A stretch of DNA of 64,000 nucleotides from Suillus spraguei (taxonomy: Eukaryota; Basidiomycota; Agaricomycetes; Boletales; Suillaceae): the NCBI GenBank assembly GCA_016800925.1, contig JABCPU010000005.1, forward strand, positions 434,001-498,000. Direction: 5' to 3'. Positions 1 through 13,837 of the stretch are shown one piece after another (positions within the stretch are counted from its first letter, which is position 1; each line of letters begins with the position of its first letter). A program made the position numbers and the translations under genes. The notes below the pieces were generated by a model. It was not told where the DNA came from, searched no databases, and was given only the letters and a program-made list of their open reading frames with translations.

Positions 1-129
1 GGTCAAGTCACCAAGGTCTTGAGGTGGGAGTGGGCTCAGCAAGTTCTCAAGTTCGAAAATCGTGCTCCTCGAATCCATGTTAATTCAATAGGTGTGAACG
101 ATACTGGAAGCAGCTATACCATTAAATGA
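1..129 (+). CDS. C-terminal end of an unrecognised gene entering from the left
   Basis: An open frame runs from the first base to a TGA at 127-129, giving 42 residues with ordinary soluble composition (contains RWEWAQQVLKFENRAPR). It may be the last exon of a gene whose body lies outside the window. I do not recognise a domain. The frame is short enough to be chance, so it is tentative. It would end about 320 bp from the 3' end of the convergent NAGK gene. Confidence 0.3.
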   Translation, partial: GQVTKVLRWEWAQQVLKFENRAPRIHVNSIGVNDTGSSYTIK

Positions 130-452
130 CCACAAGTTTAGAGGACAGGAAATATGTATGAACCACCGACCCGTCGCTTCTCCAGCAAAGTCGGATGACG
201 CGATAATGGGTACTAAGACGTCCAATTAATCAGGACACGGCCTGACACTCGAACAGCCGCGTGAATTATGGGCAGCTATGAGCAACATGGGGAAGGTCTG
301 GCCGTGTCGCCGCACAAAGGAGAAAAAAATCGCAAGGTGGTTTTTATATGGGGACCGTGGAAATATTTAGGGCAGGTGCCTCGAGCATTCTACATACATG
401 TACTTAAAACTTAAAAATAACAAGTCCGATAGCTGCATATTAGCGAGTAGAC
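130..452. other. Intergenic, nothing recognised
   Basis: This lies between the possible left-edge gene and the 3' end of the NAGK gene. I see no repeat, RNA gene or coding signal; it probably holds 3' untranslated sequence. Confidence 0.4.
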
Positions 453-1544
453 TTATATCCTCCCTAAAGATGCCAGCCCTACCGCTCCTACAGCCGCAGC
501 GTCGTCAACGAACACCACATATTTAAAAATATGCCCCTTCTTCGCCAATGCCTCGTATATCAACGCCCTATAATCTTCGATGCCAACCAAGCTCCCTCCA
601 AAACATAACGCTGCCTCATTTGCTTCCACTGCTCTTGGTTTCAAACTCGGGTCCTCTCCCGGCTCACGGCAGAGCATCGCAATCTGGTCCGCAAGTCCCT
701 CAGCACAGACCCTCAACACATTCAGCGCGAAGGGATCCTTCTCCTTGAATGCAGCCTCAAAAACGAGTGGAGCAAGCTCGCTTAACCGTTTCTCGCGCGC
801 AACGAGAAGATACGATGGAGCAGAGGCAGCCGCCTCTTCCGTGCTCGGCTCGGGCAAGTGCACCACCGGCAGCACCTCTGGGGCATTCTCTACCCCCTCG
901 ATCCCAAACCTTTCTAACACCTTCGCTTTGAGGCTACTTGGGGGTAACGGTTCCATCCCCAGCGACGAACGCGCAGCATCGTACATCATCTGACGCATTG
1001 TCTCGCGGCCTACGTGAAATCCTCCGCCTTCGTCTCCTAGAATCCATCCCCACCCGCCAGTCCGTGCAAGCTCACTCAGCATGCCTGAGGGCTCGTGCTG
1101 AAATGAAACGACACAAGATCCTGTGCCGGCTATTGCAGCCACAGCATGCTTGATATCAGGATAAAGCCGAAGCGGGGCTGCAAGAAGATGTGTATCATTG
1201 GCCACGACTAGCCGTGGACCCAGGGGTATCCCGAGAAGTGCGGAGAGCGCTGCTGAGGCATTGGCGACCGCAGCTAGGGAGTCAACGCCGGAGATACCGA
1301 ACCATGCAGATGCAAATATCTCAGTGCCGGGAGGGAGGGGAATAGGGTCGATAGATGGTGGAGAGACACAGGTCTTCAATGCATTAGATACTGCTACGCG
1401 AACGGCATCTGTGAATGCAGATGCAGACATGTACGCGAAGTTGGACGGGCCTCCCAGGGCGCGCCCAAGGATCGTGCCAGATCTGTCTGCGATGACAGCA
1501 GACGTCTTGGAACCACCACAGTCGACACAGAGGAAAAGCGACAT
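453..1544 (-). CDS. N-acetylglucosamine kinase-like ATPase (BadF/BadG family)
   Basis: A single uninterrupted 363-residue frame. The N-terminus MSLFLCVDCGGSKTSAVIAD is the phosphate-1 loop of the ASKHA kinase fold. AVAAIAGTGSC (about residue 135) and GGWGWILGDEGGGFHVGRE (about 163-181) match the phosphate-2/adenosine-binding pattern of eukaryotic GlcNAc kinases, and LCFGGSLVG near the C-terminus fits the last nucleotide-contacting motif. The expected reaction is ATP-dependent phosphorylation of N-acetylglucosamine to GlcNAc-6-phosphate in the cytosol, salvaging sugar from chitin or glycoprotein turnover. Length is normal for the family. Having no intron is unusual beside its intron-rich neighbours, but the frame is continuous. 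Assignment to the family is firm; the exact sugar is inferred. Confidence 0.85.
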   Translation of the reverse strand: MSLFLCVDCGGSKTSAVIADRSGTILGRALGGPSNFAYMSASAFTDAVRVAVSNALKTCVSPPSIDPIPLPPGTEIFASAWFGISGVDSLAAVANASAALSALLGIPLGPRLVVANDTHLLAAPLRLYPDIKHAVAAIAGTGSCVVSFQHEPSGMLSELARTGGWGWILGDEGGGFHVGRETMRQMMYDAARSSLGMEPLPPSSLKAKVLERFGIEGVENAPEVLPVVHLPEPSTEEAAASAPSYLLVAREKRLSELAPLVFEAAFKEKDPFALNVLRVCAEGLADQIAMLCREPGEDPSLKPRAVEANEAALCFGGSLVGIEDYRALIYEALAKKGHIFKYVVFVDDAAAVGAVGLASLGRI

Positions 1545-2141
1545 GATGCTCTTCGAATAGAGTCTGATTCAGTATGCGCGGTTATCAGAATGCACTGAAC
1601 GCTCACTGATATCAAATCACTTGGTAATGAAACGAACAAAGATGGCCACCTGCGGTGCTTACACCTATATATGTGAGCGGTGATCGAGCCAAGCTGGAGA
1701 CTTGGGCAACGACCCAGCTGGCAATCGGCTTTGGGCGGGAGGCTAGAAGCCTGGAACAGAGATACCCGAATTTGCACATACCACATATAGGCGAGCACAT
1801 GGTTTACAGGCACGTTATCCCGGTATCGGTCCGCGACATTGCCATACTTGACACTCAGTAGCTCTGGACCTTAACAAATTGGATGATATGCGGCGCCGGG
1901 TACCGATAGGCAACAACGTGCAACTTTACGCGCAAGGACAAACTCTATTTTGCTATACAACAAACGATTCAGACTCCAGTACGGTGGGTATAGTAATGTA
2001 CATATATATGTATGTAGCATCTCTGTATTTTCTAGATTACTTCCTCCATTTCCGTATCTGAATCATTACGAGTTCTAAAAGACAATCACAAGAACAAACG
2101 CGAAGCAAGAGTCATGCTCAAACAAGTGGTTGATGAATCGA
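1545..2141. promoter_or_regulatory. Intergenic region, probable NAGK promoter
   Basis: About 600 bp between the start of NAGK (1544) and the stop of the MAP kinase gene (2142), both minus strand. A TATA-like ctatatatg lies at 1663-1671, about 120 bp upstream of the NAGK start. No gene is apparent. Confidence 0.3.
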
Positions 2142-4139
<1,998 letters not shown>

Positions 4140-4858
4140 TGCTAGATCAATTATTCAGGCTTGGAATTCGATTTGGAGGGTCTGATGGGTTCAGATTAGC
4201 TCTGCGAATGGAAGATAAGAGAGAAGAGAATCCTATGCTCGGTGTGGTCGGAGGGTCACGGTGTACAGGATATTGATTCAGATCACACCAAACATGTCCA
4301 TACATGAAGTTGTGTGAGTGCTAGTTGCATGCACTGCATGTATGACGAGATATTCACCGCTTTCCCGGGCTCCCAGCGCTCGATGTAACACAGCTCTTGA
4401 AGGTGAAAGTTTACTGCTGCACGTATTATATGGTTGATCATAACCGAGCGAGCCCAACATTATATCCATACGCGTGATTAATTGAATCAGTACTGTGTTC
4501 ACCTTTGACTCCTTACATTGGTTTACTTGTTTCTTGCGGTTGGTGTTATCAGTAACCAGCCCTTACGTTTTATTTCAAGAATTTCGGGAATCACCGATGC
4601 GGTGCGGACAGCATGATTTATTCAAACCAAATTCAAACGGTGTTCCGCGCGTTCAACTTCATTATCAGTGCAGTTTATATTGGAGCGATGGTGTGCGGAA
4701 CAATATTTTGATGCATCACTTTATAGCACACTCTTGAAAAGCAATAAATTTACAACGAACGTCATGCTAAGTACTCGCAGGTCCCAACGCTCCCATCGAC
4801 CCCGAATAACCATCTCCAACATGTGGGCATGAGCATCAATTCAGCAAAAATAATTTTT
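4140..4858. promoter_or_regulatory. Intergenic region upstream of the MAP kinase
   Basis: About 720 bp separating the MAP kinase start from the stop of the aspartic protease gene, both minus strand. It should carry the kinase promoter and the protease terminator. I see no clear TATA element and no coding sequence. Confidence 0.3.
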
Positions 4859-6287
4859 TCAGTTGCTCATATCATCAGTGTGTAGAGTGGTTGCAAAGCC
4901 GACTCGGTTGTTGGTGGTGTCGAAGACAGAGTAGTAGCGTTGACTGTATGACAGGTCGTCAGTCTCATATACCAACCAAAGTTGCTTAAACACCAACAGG
5001 AACGTGTAGCCGTTGATGAAGTCCAATCCTGAACCTGAGGAGCTGCCAACATCAGAAACGATAAGGTAGATGCTATCCCTGCTGCCGCCTATGTCAGTGT
5101 TGAGGGAACGCGGCCAAATTTGGGCGTTCGGGGTAAGGTCGTAGGCTTTGTCACCAATCTTGAAGGTCAGATTTTGCAACTTAGCATACTGACTAGAGGT
5201 GATCTTCAGGAGACCAGTTGTATCATCCATCACAGCACCAGTGGCAGTCTCGTACGTGCTGAACGCATCTAACATTCTCCAAGTCAGTGTGGGACGACCC
5301 ATTTATGACTGACTATCCTACCTGAGGCAATGAGAACGAGAGTCGTGCCGGTATCGACAATACCAGCAGTCTCAGACAAGATGGTGGAACCTCCATAAGA
5401 AATTGACTGATCGATACCCCAATAATAGCTAGCAGGTGACGTAGTCGTGAGAGGGACGTAGGTCACTTGGCTCGTTATCTTTGAGTTATCGTGCCCACCA
5501 AAGGTGAGCTCGCCAGCAGTGTCAGAGGCAGCGGTAGGAACAAAGTAGATTCCGAGTGCCTCAGTGCCGATGAGACCCTGGCTGTGGAGATTGTCCGTGA
5601 CAGTGGGGACCACCTCGACGTTGGAAACGCTGTCCGCCGTCAGGTCAGTCGGTCCGACTCCGAGAATTCCATCCACGTCATTGAAGCCTTGTGAGACGCT
5701 TGCAACTCCGATGGATTGATTGATAATGACGAGATCGGTACTCAAAGTAACGGTATCCGTGTATTCCTCTCCAGAAAAACTACCAGAACCATAAGATACG
5801 GACTACAGGGTCATCATGAGCACCTTTTGATGAACAGCGTATGAGAAACGACATACCACAGAGTCGCCAGTATCCATACTAGTAACAGTAGGATTGTATG
5901 GGGTGTTTGCACCTATCCAGGTGTTGGAGCTGCCCGTATCAATGAGGAGTGTGTCTGATAAACCATCTAGTCAGAAATAATCTAGCCCAGCTGCCAGTCA
6001 GTCTTACACTCGGTGGCGGGGCTGCCGACACCAACATTGGCAGTATAAGTAACGACAGCGTTGGTTATGCCGAAAGAGGATACGCCAGCACGCTTGCCCA
6101 TGGAACCAGCCTGCTTCATTGCCTGAGCACGAGCCCTGTCGGCAGCAGCGACATTAACAGCACCCCTGGCGTTCACCCTAGCAGCAAAGCTGAGAGTTGC
6201 CCTGGCAGCGTCAGGGCGTAAAGGAGAGGCGTCCACAGAGGACAAGACGACAAAGAGAATCGACAGGAGAGCCGTGAAAGGGAACAT
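4859..6287 (-). CDS. Secreted pepsin-like aspartic protease (A1, polyporopepsin type)
   Basis: Five exons (6008-6287, 5857-5954, 5322-5802, 4998-5268, 4859-4943) give 1215 nt, 404 residues. MFPFTALLSILFVVLSSVDA is a signal peptide, followed by a propeptide up to about residue 70 (dibasic GKR). Catalytic aspartates are visible as LLIDTGSSNTW (D99) and GIVDTGTTLVLIA (D276), with the flap tyrosine in SVSYGSGSFSG. The C-terminus has GYTFLQRYYSVFDTTNNRVGFA. This family covers basidiomycete secreted acid proteases such as polyporopepsin; the product should be exported and self-activated at acid pH. A TATA-like atataaag (minus sense, about 6360-6368) lies 75 bp upstream. The gene at 20754-22167 has introns at the same places. 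Confidence 0.92.
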
Positions 6288-6899
6288 CGTTTGGGCAAGC
6301 TGTTCGAAGGCCGAGTGAGAGATGAGATCAGCTCAAATTCAAGCTTCAGTCGCCAAAAGCCTTTATATGAGTTAGCCCCCAACTGCCCATGTGGCATTCG
6401 CAGCCTAAGTTCTGCATCATGTGAGACGCAAGGATAGATTTCCTGGATGTTCTGTGTGTATATTGATTCAGAGTATGGCTCGTTGCTATCAAAATCGCCA
6501 AGCCAAGAGCCTCGCGCCGACACCCGCATGGTGGTCGTTCGAATGATCTACCCTGATATCCGGACTGTCACCAGGACATGTTAGATAACATCAAAATCAA
6601 GGAGGTTGCCTACCATATTGAGTTCTGGTAGGAATCGACGCAAGTAACATCCTTTGAAGCATGATTCTGAGTGCCAATCAAGTAAACATTTCGCTCTCCG
6701 AGACGGATATATCATAGATGTACAAGCTTGAACGCTTCTGGCATCATGACATGGCAATCTTTTGCCTATATGAAACCTGGAGAAACATGTCAGCTCATAA
6801 GATCAGTACTAGTGTAAACGAAGCACACCGGCGTGTACCAAGGACTCTCAGAGTCAAAATTATTCATGCCCGGGTCACCATCCAGCGTATTTATGTCTG
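6288..6899. promoter_or_regulatory. Protease promoter and spacer
   Basis: The proximal 100 bp should carry the protease promoter (TATA-like element at 6360-6368, minus sense). The rest shows no convincing gene. Confidence 0.3.
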
Positions 6900-8039
6900 T
6901 CAAAGCTGGACAAGGAGACGAAATGGTGAAGTATATCCGGCACGTTCAATTCCACCCCAGTTATAGCTATCATAACCCCAGTTTTCATACATAAGTTGTC
7001 TGATGAAAATCTTGGGATCGTGTGGACTTCTACCATGACTAGCCAAGAGGGGAAATCGGAAATTGGCAACACACTTACTACACACAAAGATCTATTTGAT
7101 GCAGTGACAGCCTGGTTCAATCAGTTTCCCTCCGGGGAGACCACATGATAGACAAGAAGATAGCAATTATATGGTATACTGGGAGTAAATGTTCATCTGC
7201 GCCGGTAACATGCAGTCAATGGGTGCAATGGACAGTCGGACGTTGAGCTCTAGTGCCACAAGAACAGGTTCAACATGAGCTTGAAATCGCGTTTCAGTCA
7301 ACTGAGCGATGATTGGCAAGTCAAGAACTTCAACTGCATGGTTACGTAATAAAATGTATGAATCCGGGAATTTGTCAACTACTCGAGCAATGGAGTGCCT
7401 CCTCTGCGTGTGCTTTTTACATGACATTACTCAAACATTACTGCGACTAAATCGACGATTGCAGGAGTCCCATTTCTTGGGGAGAACATATTTTAGTTCA
7501 AGTACGAAACAACATTCCGCATACTAAATTGCTAGCAATTTATCAAATTTCAAAGCTACACATGATGTCTACCCTAGTCCTGACTGAACTGAACCCCGCC
7601 ATATGGACAATGACTTTGAGTTCAAGTTCGCAAATAAATGTGATGAGTTATACCTAATCCGGCCAAGTCTTCGTACAGCTATCAACTGCGCGCACACCAA
7701 CCACAGATCCATTCAGTTCCTCAGCGCCAGCCTCCAGATTATTACCATCATGCTCCTGATGTATGACTCTTCGGTCATTGATTCGGTTCAGAGCAAGGTT
7801 CAGCTCTTCCTCAGCTCCAGACAAGTCCTGGTCACTCTTTGGACTCGTATGATTGAAAGTCTTCGAGATAATGCTTCGAATAGTGTGCGGATCCATGAGT
7901 GGGGCTGTAACATCGAACGCTTCCTTTGGAAAAACTCTTTCGAATCGGCTGTAAGGCTGTCAGGCGATGTGGGGTTAAAGCACTTGCCGCAGAACTCCAC
8001 TGCATTCTGAAATTCTTTCCCATTCAACCGGTTCTCCAT
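6900..8039 (-). other. Possible unrecognised multi-exon gene or gene remnant
   Basis: Several minus-strand segments have protein-like composition but no single frame links them. They include one near 7000 reading DPKIFIRQLMYENWGYDSYNW, one at 7167-7427 with RVVDKFPDSYILLRN, and one at about 7654-7950 reading FERVFPKEAFDVTAPLMDPH followed by a Glu-rich stretch. Another minus-strand segment at 8240-8569 may belong to it. I could not join these with confident splice sites and recognise no family. It may be a real lineage-specific gene, a decayed one, or chance; transcript data would be needed. Confidence 0.22.
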
Positions 8040-9830
8040 CTCCGATGCACCCTAAGTTACTGTATGAAAATGACAGTCAGTATCTTTGACATTGCCTACA
8101 CTATACAATGATAATAGTACCAAGTCAAATAGCAGCGAATGCCCGATCATAATTATCCTCATCAATGTCGTTCAGGATATCAAGTTTCGTCGATCGTATT
8201 TGTTGGTGGGCACTCATCACCACTATCTGGAAGCCATGCAGATCACGTTGCACATGGCACTCTGATAAGAAGAGCAAATACATCTACTAATGGACGAACT
8301 ATGTGTAACTTCTTCGTGTGCCGTGCAGCTGCATTGACTCTCCTCGGACCGAAGCGCATATAGATACCGTTGCAGATAGTGTGGAGGTCATTGCGGGGTG
8401 TATCCCGGAGGAAAAGAATGGATCTATGAACGCTAAAGGGAGCATCAGCTCCATCATATAGACAAGGAAGATATTCAAATTCGTACCACCAGCTGCCCAG
8501 GTTGTCCCACAACAACCTCCCTTGCTGTGGTAGGAGAGTTGATCGTAACCAAGAGCAAAAGACTGACACAATCAGATGTCAGGATGGTACTCCGGATAAT
8601 CGTGCAACGCATGTAATTCATTGCGGGTGGATAATCATTTATATTGAGACATTTTTGTAATCTGTCAGGACAAAGATGAGGTACTGATGTTAAAAAAGAA
8701 ACACAAATCAACCAAACAACGAACGAACGGAAGATGGGCCGTTGACGCACAGAGGACTCGCGCGGTGATATGTCGAGCTTGATTTTCCTTACACAAGTCT
8801 AATTGATCGACACATCGAGTATTCGCGTGGGGGCTCACAGAATCCCTTTGTCCCTTCGCGCTCAATGAATGAGGCATATGATAAAGCGGCCGTCACTCGC
8901 AAACCCAGAAGTAGTAAACGGGACAGACAAAGAAGTGAGACTCTCGTTTCTTCGTTTATCCCGTTTATTAACTACTAGTTGTGCCAAGTTTTACCATGGA
9001 CTCCTGAGGCGTCGTCGGCGAACCACAAAGGCGCAGTATTGCCAGTGTAAGACCGAACGAAAGAAGAATTTCGTTCCCACGCTTCGAGGTGAGCAAGAAA
9101 AAGGCAAAAAGTTCCCGTGCTAGTTGTACTCCGTAGAGGGGAAGGTATCGACTACGAACTTGGTGCTACGGCAGGTTACATTCAACGTGAGGCTGCCAAA
9201 AGGGCCCTAATTAAAAATGCCTTGTGGTGCCCATTAAAAGATTATCGTACGATTCGTGGATGCCACGCTCGTATACTGGTTTAAAGCAGCGAGGGCAAAG
9301 CACAAGGCGCAAGGACACAGGAAGACCCGATGAACAGGTCTGCTATAGGACAGACTTAATTACTCTTGTACAAACCAAAATAGACTCGACGAATACGAAT
9401 ATTTGATTATCAGTTGCTGAAAGGAACCGAAAAGAACGCTCTCACACGCTGCTCTTAGCGTTACCATCATCACCGATTCAGGCCAAAATCTGCTGCGCCT
9501 TCAACTACCGAGCAACGAACTGCGGCTGCGCAGGTAGAAGATGATGGCGATGTTCATTGTACCCATATCCATCATACCTTCCCCGCCACTGTGTGCTTGC
9601 CCGGCCCTAGTAGGTGTGGACCCTGTAGCGGGTTAGACTCTTGGTAGCAGAAAAGGCCAGCGAATCGTGCCCGATATTGGTAGATCTGAGGGGTAGGATC
9701 TGTCTAGGGCAGACTGGGCAAATAACATCACCAAGCCTACATGGCTGTCTATATTTCATTATGCGCTGAAATAAACTTCTGAGAAAAACGTGAAATTATG
9801 TGTGAAAATAAGCTACGAAACACTCAGTGA
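8040..9830. other. Mostly empty intergenic stretch
   Basis: Apart from an imperfect inverted repeat at 8911-8975 and a doubtful minus-strand open segment at 8240-8569, I see no feature. Its right end should hold the 3' untranslated region of the PDAT gene. Confidence 0.35.
8911..8975. repeat. Imperfect inverted repeat (hairpin)
   Basis: The left arm 8911-8940 and right arm 8942-8975 are imperfect reverse complements: gtagtaaacggga on the left pairs with tcccgttta(tta)actac on the right, with several mismatches and a 3-nt bulge. There is almost no loop. It could be a small fold-back element remnant or a transcript hairpin; no target duplication was seen. Confidence 0.45.
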
Positions 9831-12800
9831 TCAATCCCACCGCACTCGCTGAGCAAATTCCCTAATGCGAGAGACAAAGCGATCCTCGACTTCATGACCA
9901 GCACCAGTGGCAACTTTCAGGATGACCTCATTCAGACCTGTCGACCCAAGGATGTCAACGTGATCTGACGTGTTTGCTCCACCTCGAGGGATGTTGGGGG
10001 CGGGTTGATGAGGGAGCTGTATTCGTAAACATGAGAGATATCGCAAGATCGCAGAGAGCGTCGCTGACGTACCTCAACAGTGGTAACTTTGATTCCTCCT
10101 GGATTCCATCTTGGTCTCTTCCAGCCTTCTGCACACATTGCTCCCAGACTCAATAGGCTGACAGTGCCATCACCTTCACCCATCTTCACGCCATTACGCA
10201 CCTATAATCGACATACATATGACGTAGGGTATAATTGTAAACTCGCCAACTTACCTTGGGCGTTGTGGTCTCGTGCGTGTAATCAGCATCTATCCAGTTC
10301 GTCCCAGAAAATGACATATCTAATGGTAGATGTGGTGCATCATTACATTCGTCAGTAGGATCGGTGCAGGTCGACTGCTCAACCTCCACAAATGATTCTT
10401 CGTATTCGTGTGGTCCGTGAGCATACCAGTATGATCTCTGTTGTTGAATTGAGTATTGTAAAATGCAACAGAAAACCTTGAGGAGTACTTCAGTTTCTTT
10501 TCCATGACCGTAAACACAAATGATCTTCATAGAAGGCGCGTTTGGCAGCCTAGGAAAATTCATCAGTTTGCCTTAAGAGGCATATTAAAAACAACGTACT
10601 GCACTTCCAAAGGGTTTGTCCATTTCCTCGGATCTAGGGCATTCTCCTGAAGCACCTTTTCATCCCGCTCGATACCAAACGAGTAGTTGGTCCATAGCAT
10701 TTTCTGTCTCTTTGTGAGTGTTATTTCACAGAAAAGACACGACAGTCCTCAACCTGGAATGTTGAAGGAGTACGCTCCAAAATCCATGTGCTTGCGTCAT
10801 CAGCCGTCATGTTCTTTATTGGCTCGACACTTGGGGTAATATTATACCCAGGAGCTGCTTGTCTGAACGCAATCAGTTCCCCATGAGTATGTGATGAACC
10901 GGGCTCGTCATCAGGTGCCCAGTTGGCATCGCCCCAGACATCAGCTCCTCCCTGTTAATTGTTGCAGAGGTGCTCAGCCAAAAATGGATGGTCCCACTCA
11001 CTTTAATCCACATACTGGCACTGCCAGCCCAACTACAAAATAGTTTCTGCCGCTCCTTTCGCGAGAAAAAGCGCTCCAGCACTTTAGGGTATCATCAGAT
11101 TTATTACAACTATGAAACTCGAAAGCTGCTGACCGTATGCACCAGCAGGATTCATCTGCACTGTGTCCTTCATTTCGCCAGACAAGAAAGCACTCATAGC
11201 TTTTGCCTTTCACGATCAAAATAGTAAATGCACGCATGAATAAAGTAATGAAGCAGTATTTACCACGCCCTGTGAGTGCAATTAGTCGTTGTTATTTGAA
11301 AAAAGGAATGACTTACAAGATGTGTCCCTCCAATTGAAATGTAGGACTCGATGTGATTCTGAGCAAAGTTTCAAGGGTCTCGTGTTATAAGAGGACCAGG
11401 GACTGACCTCTACCCAATCTGATCCACCGCCTCCGTGTTCAGGAGACTCGACCCATTTGAAGCTACAAACGATAACTCAAAAAAAAAACCAACCACGCAG
11501 ATCTGATACCTACAAGTACTTTTATCCAATAATCAGTTTCACTGGTGGGACTACCTGGAAGGCTCAACTTACCAGCATGACCTAAAAGTACCAAAATTGA
11601 CAAGGTGACAGCGACAAAAGAAACTAGGATATACCGTGCTACCCATTGAGTGCGCCGCAATGACGGTCTTCTTGCCTTGTCGTTCCCTGTCATAGAACAT
11701 GAGTTGTCTCGTACAACATTAGAATTGGTGACACCATACTTGAACCCTTCTATTGTAGCTTTCAACTTCGAAAAGTATCCATCTCGTTCTTCCAGGTTCC
11801 ACATGGAGAGCCTCCAGTCATATGGAGCCAAGTGAAGATTGTTCGTGTCGTAGTTTACTACAGCAAGATTCTCCACGATCTTGGACCTGAATATATGCTG
11901 TCGTTTTCAATGCTCAAAAGAATGCCGCGTTATAACACACCAAAGCCAATACCCAGTCATAAAGCTGCTTGCGGCACCTATCCCTTCTGCAGCTCGAATT
12001 TTGACACCTGGAGGATCGAGACCGGTAACGGGATCGAGCATCATGGCAGAAATCCACTTTTCACGATTGAATATCACTTGTGAGACCATATTGAAGCCTC
12101 CCCAAAGCTTTTCGCGGAAGAAGGCCCGATACTCGGGCGAAGTAGACCAAGATTCCAAACCCTAATTGCGATTTAGATGGTGATCAATATCAATTAGGTG
12201 GAGATTGGTAGTGTAACTCACGGTGGATACGATGCCAGGTATGAGCACGATGGGATAGTGCGCCGTCAATCCTCGCGCCTTCATGGCCTCCCCGACTTGA
12301 AACTCGCGTCCGTCATTGTTCAGCTTCCAAACCTCTGGGATATTGCTCCGAAAACGTCTCCATTCTAATTCGACGCGTGATAGATCAATGTCTGGGATTT
12401 TGAGTGAAATGTCGTATTCTTCCATGATGAGTAGTAGGTTGCTGTGAATATCTTGCAAGTCTGAAGGCTGGATGAGGATGAAGCCCAAAAATATTCCAAC
12501 TATACGATAATGTCATTAAATCTCGGGAGATGGCATATAAATAGCATACGTAGGATTCCAAGAGGGAACAGGAAACGAGCTTTGACGAAGAAGTGACGTT
12601 CTTTCTGGAGCGAGTTGTCATGAGGTATTGAAAGAACCACAACACGCCGAACATACCTTCAGCTTGTGTGTCTGAGCATCGAACAACTTTGCTTGTTGTG
12701 CAGCTTCCGACTGCATGTCATGCACTAGTTGTGGCAGGCCCTGTTCCTTTCCAACGTCACTCTCGAACGGGAGCTTGGCTGCTTCTGAATGACTCGGTGA

Positions 12801-12833
12801 CCGAGTTCTTACTCGTCGCGACAAGGTAGACAT
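9831..12833 (-). CDS. Phospholipid:diacylglycerol acyltransferase (PDAT, LRO1 type)
   Basis: A multi-exon gene with small introns. Landmarks in order: a cytosolic N-terminus (MSTLSRRVRTRSPSHSEAAK), a hydrophobic segment, the lid region PIVLIPGIVSTGLESW (about 12230), the conserved block MLDPVTGLDPPGVKIRAAEG, PYDWRLSMWNLEERDGYF, the lipase elbow VIAAHSMGS with Ser codon at 11647-11649, ESYISIGGTHL, and a C-terminal segment HVDILGST and GAGHEVEDRF holding the late Asp and His. This order is diagnostic of LCAT-fold PDATs. The known reaction transfers an sn-2 acyl group from a phospholipid to diacylglycerol, making triacylglycerol at the ER and lipid droplets. One exon appears to be only 6 nt (11264-11269). 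It is divergent from the nicotinamidase gene. Confidence 0.9.
11264..11269 (-). other. Six-nucleotide microexon in the PDAT gene
   Basis: Between the exon ending IGGTHL and the exon starting AKAMSAFLSGEMKD, the frame and the conserved Gly-Val are restored only by a six-base exon GGCGTG, flanked by cactcacag on one side and gtaaatactg on the other. Confidence 0.65.
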
Positions 12834-13126
12834 GGCTGGGAAGATTCATAGTAAACACACTTGCTCGTCATATAAGATCATGTACATGCATCTACCTCCT
12901 GTCGATAATTGCGCACAGCCGTCAGAGTAGCGGACCTAAGCACATGCAAACTGTGACGCAAAAAGTCACATATGCATTTGATTATTTGATAGCCGAAATG
13001 AGTTATGCTCCGTCCATTTGATAAGACAATTTCATTGGGTTGATAAGCCATATGCTACCGGTAGCCTACAGCGCGTTGCAACGTGATATATAGCGACTCA
13101 TCTCATCATAACCCACACTAATAACA
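12834..13126. promoter_or_regulatory. Divergent promoter region, PDAT / nicotinamidase
   Basis: 293 bp lie between the two divergent start codons. A TATA-like gatatatag sits at 13085-13093, about 35-40 bp upstream of the nicotinamidase start. No uORF or other feature was confirmed. Confidence 0.45.
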
Positions 13127-13837
13127 ATGCCACTAAATCTTGAACATGTCCAACCCTCCAACTCTGCCATACTCGTCATCGACGTACAGAACGACTTCGT
13201 CAGCGGAACTCTCGCTGTTCGTGATGCAGACCAGATCATCGATACCATCAACACACTCCTGACACTTCCATTTGCTCTTAAAGTAGCCACCCAAGACTAC
13301 CACCCCGCCAACCACATATCCTTTGCGCGCAATCACACGGACAAGAATGTGTTTGACAAGATTACCATCTTTCCTCCCCCAGAGTTAGTAGCAAGAAGGA
13401 AGCCTGAGGATCAAAAGCCATTAGAAGCGCTAGAACAAGTGCTATGGCCTGTTCATTGCGTTCAGGACACTACTGGGGTAGCATTTGTGGACGGCCTGAA
13501 GCATGAGGGCCTAGAAATCGTCCATAAAGGCTGCGATGTCGGGATCGAGTGTTATTCTGCATTCCAAGACCCTTGGGGACTCACGAACACTGGGCTCGAG
13601 GACAAGCTGAGGAACAAGGAAATATCAAATGTTTTCGTGGTCGGCTTAGCGGGGGACTATTGCGTCAAGTTTACTGCACTTGATGCAAAGAAATTCGGAT
13701 TCAATACGTTTGTGATTAGGGATGCGGTCAAGAGCGTGTCTGATGAGGGCACAGAATGGCCCGAGATGACCAAGGCGGGAGTGGAGATTATTGATACGGC
13801 TGAAGAGCTTTTGACATCAAAAATATTTTCTCAGTAG
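13127..13837 (+). CDS. Nicotinamidase (PNC1-like isochorismatase fold)
   Basis: One uninterrupted exon, 236 residues. The cysteine-hydrolase triad is visible: D19 in VIDVQNDF, K134 in IVHKGCD, and C179 in VVGLAGDYCVKFTA. Metal ligands fit D57 and H59 (TQDYHPANH) and H110 (LWPVHCVQ). YSAFQDPWG and the length match eukaryotic nicotinamidases. The expected reaction is hydrolysis of nicotinamide to nicotinate and ammonia, feeding NAD salvage and relieving nicotinamide inhibition of sirtuins, in cytosol and nucleus. ATG 13127 lies in the context acaATGcca with in-frame alignment to the family N-terminus. Confidence 0.9.
   Translation: MPLNLEHVQPSNSAILVIDVQNDFVSGTLAVRDADQIIDTINTLLTLPFALKVATQDYHPANHISFARNHTDKNVFDKITIFPPPELVARRKPEDQKPLEALEQVLWPVHCVQDTTGVAFVDGLKHEGLEIVHKGCDVGIECYSAFQDPWGLTNTGLEDKLRNKEISNVFVVGLAGDYCVKFTALDAKKFGFNTFVIRDAVKSVSDEGTEWPEMTKAGVEIIDTAEELLTSKIFSQ

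Noticed and set aside
548..1560. Several plus-strand open frames across the NAGK region
   Set aside because: They lie opposite a complete kinase with all motifs; their Pro/Ser/Arg-rich translations are shadows of the GC-biased coding strand.
9831..13837. A metabolic gene cluster of PDAT and nicotinamidase
   Set aside because: The enzymes act in unrelated pathways; a shared divergent promoter alone does not make a cluster.
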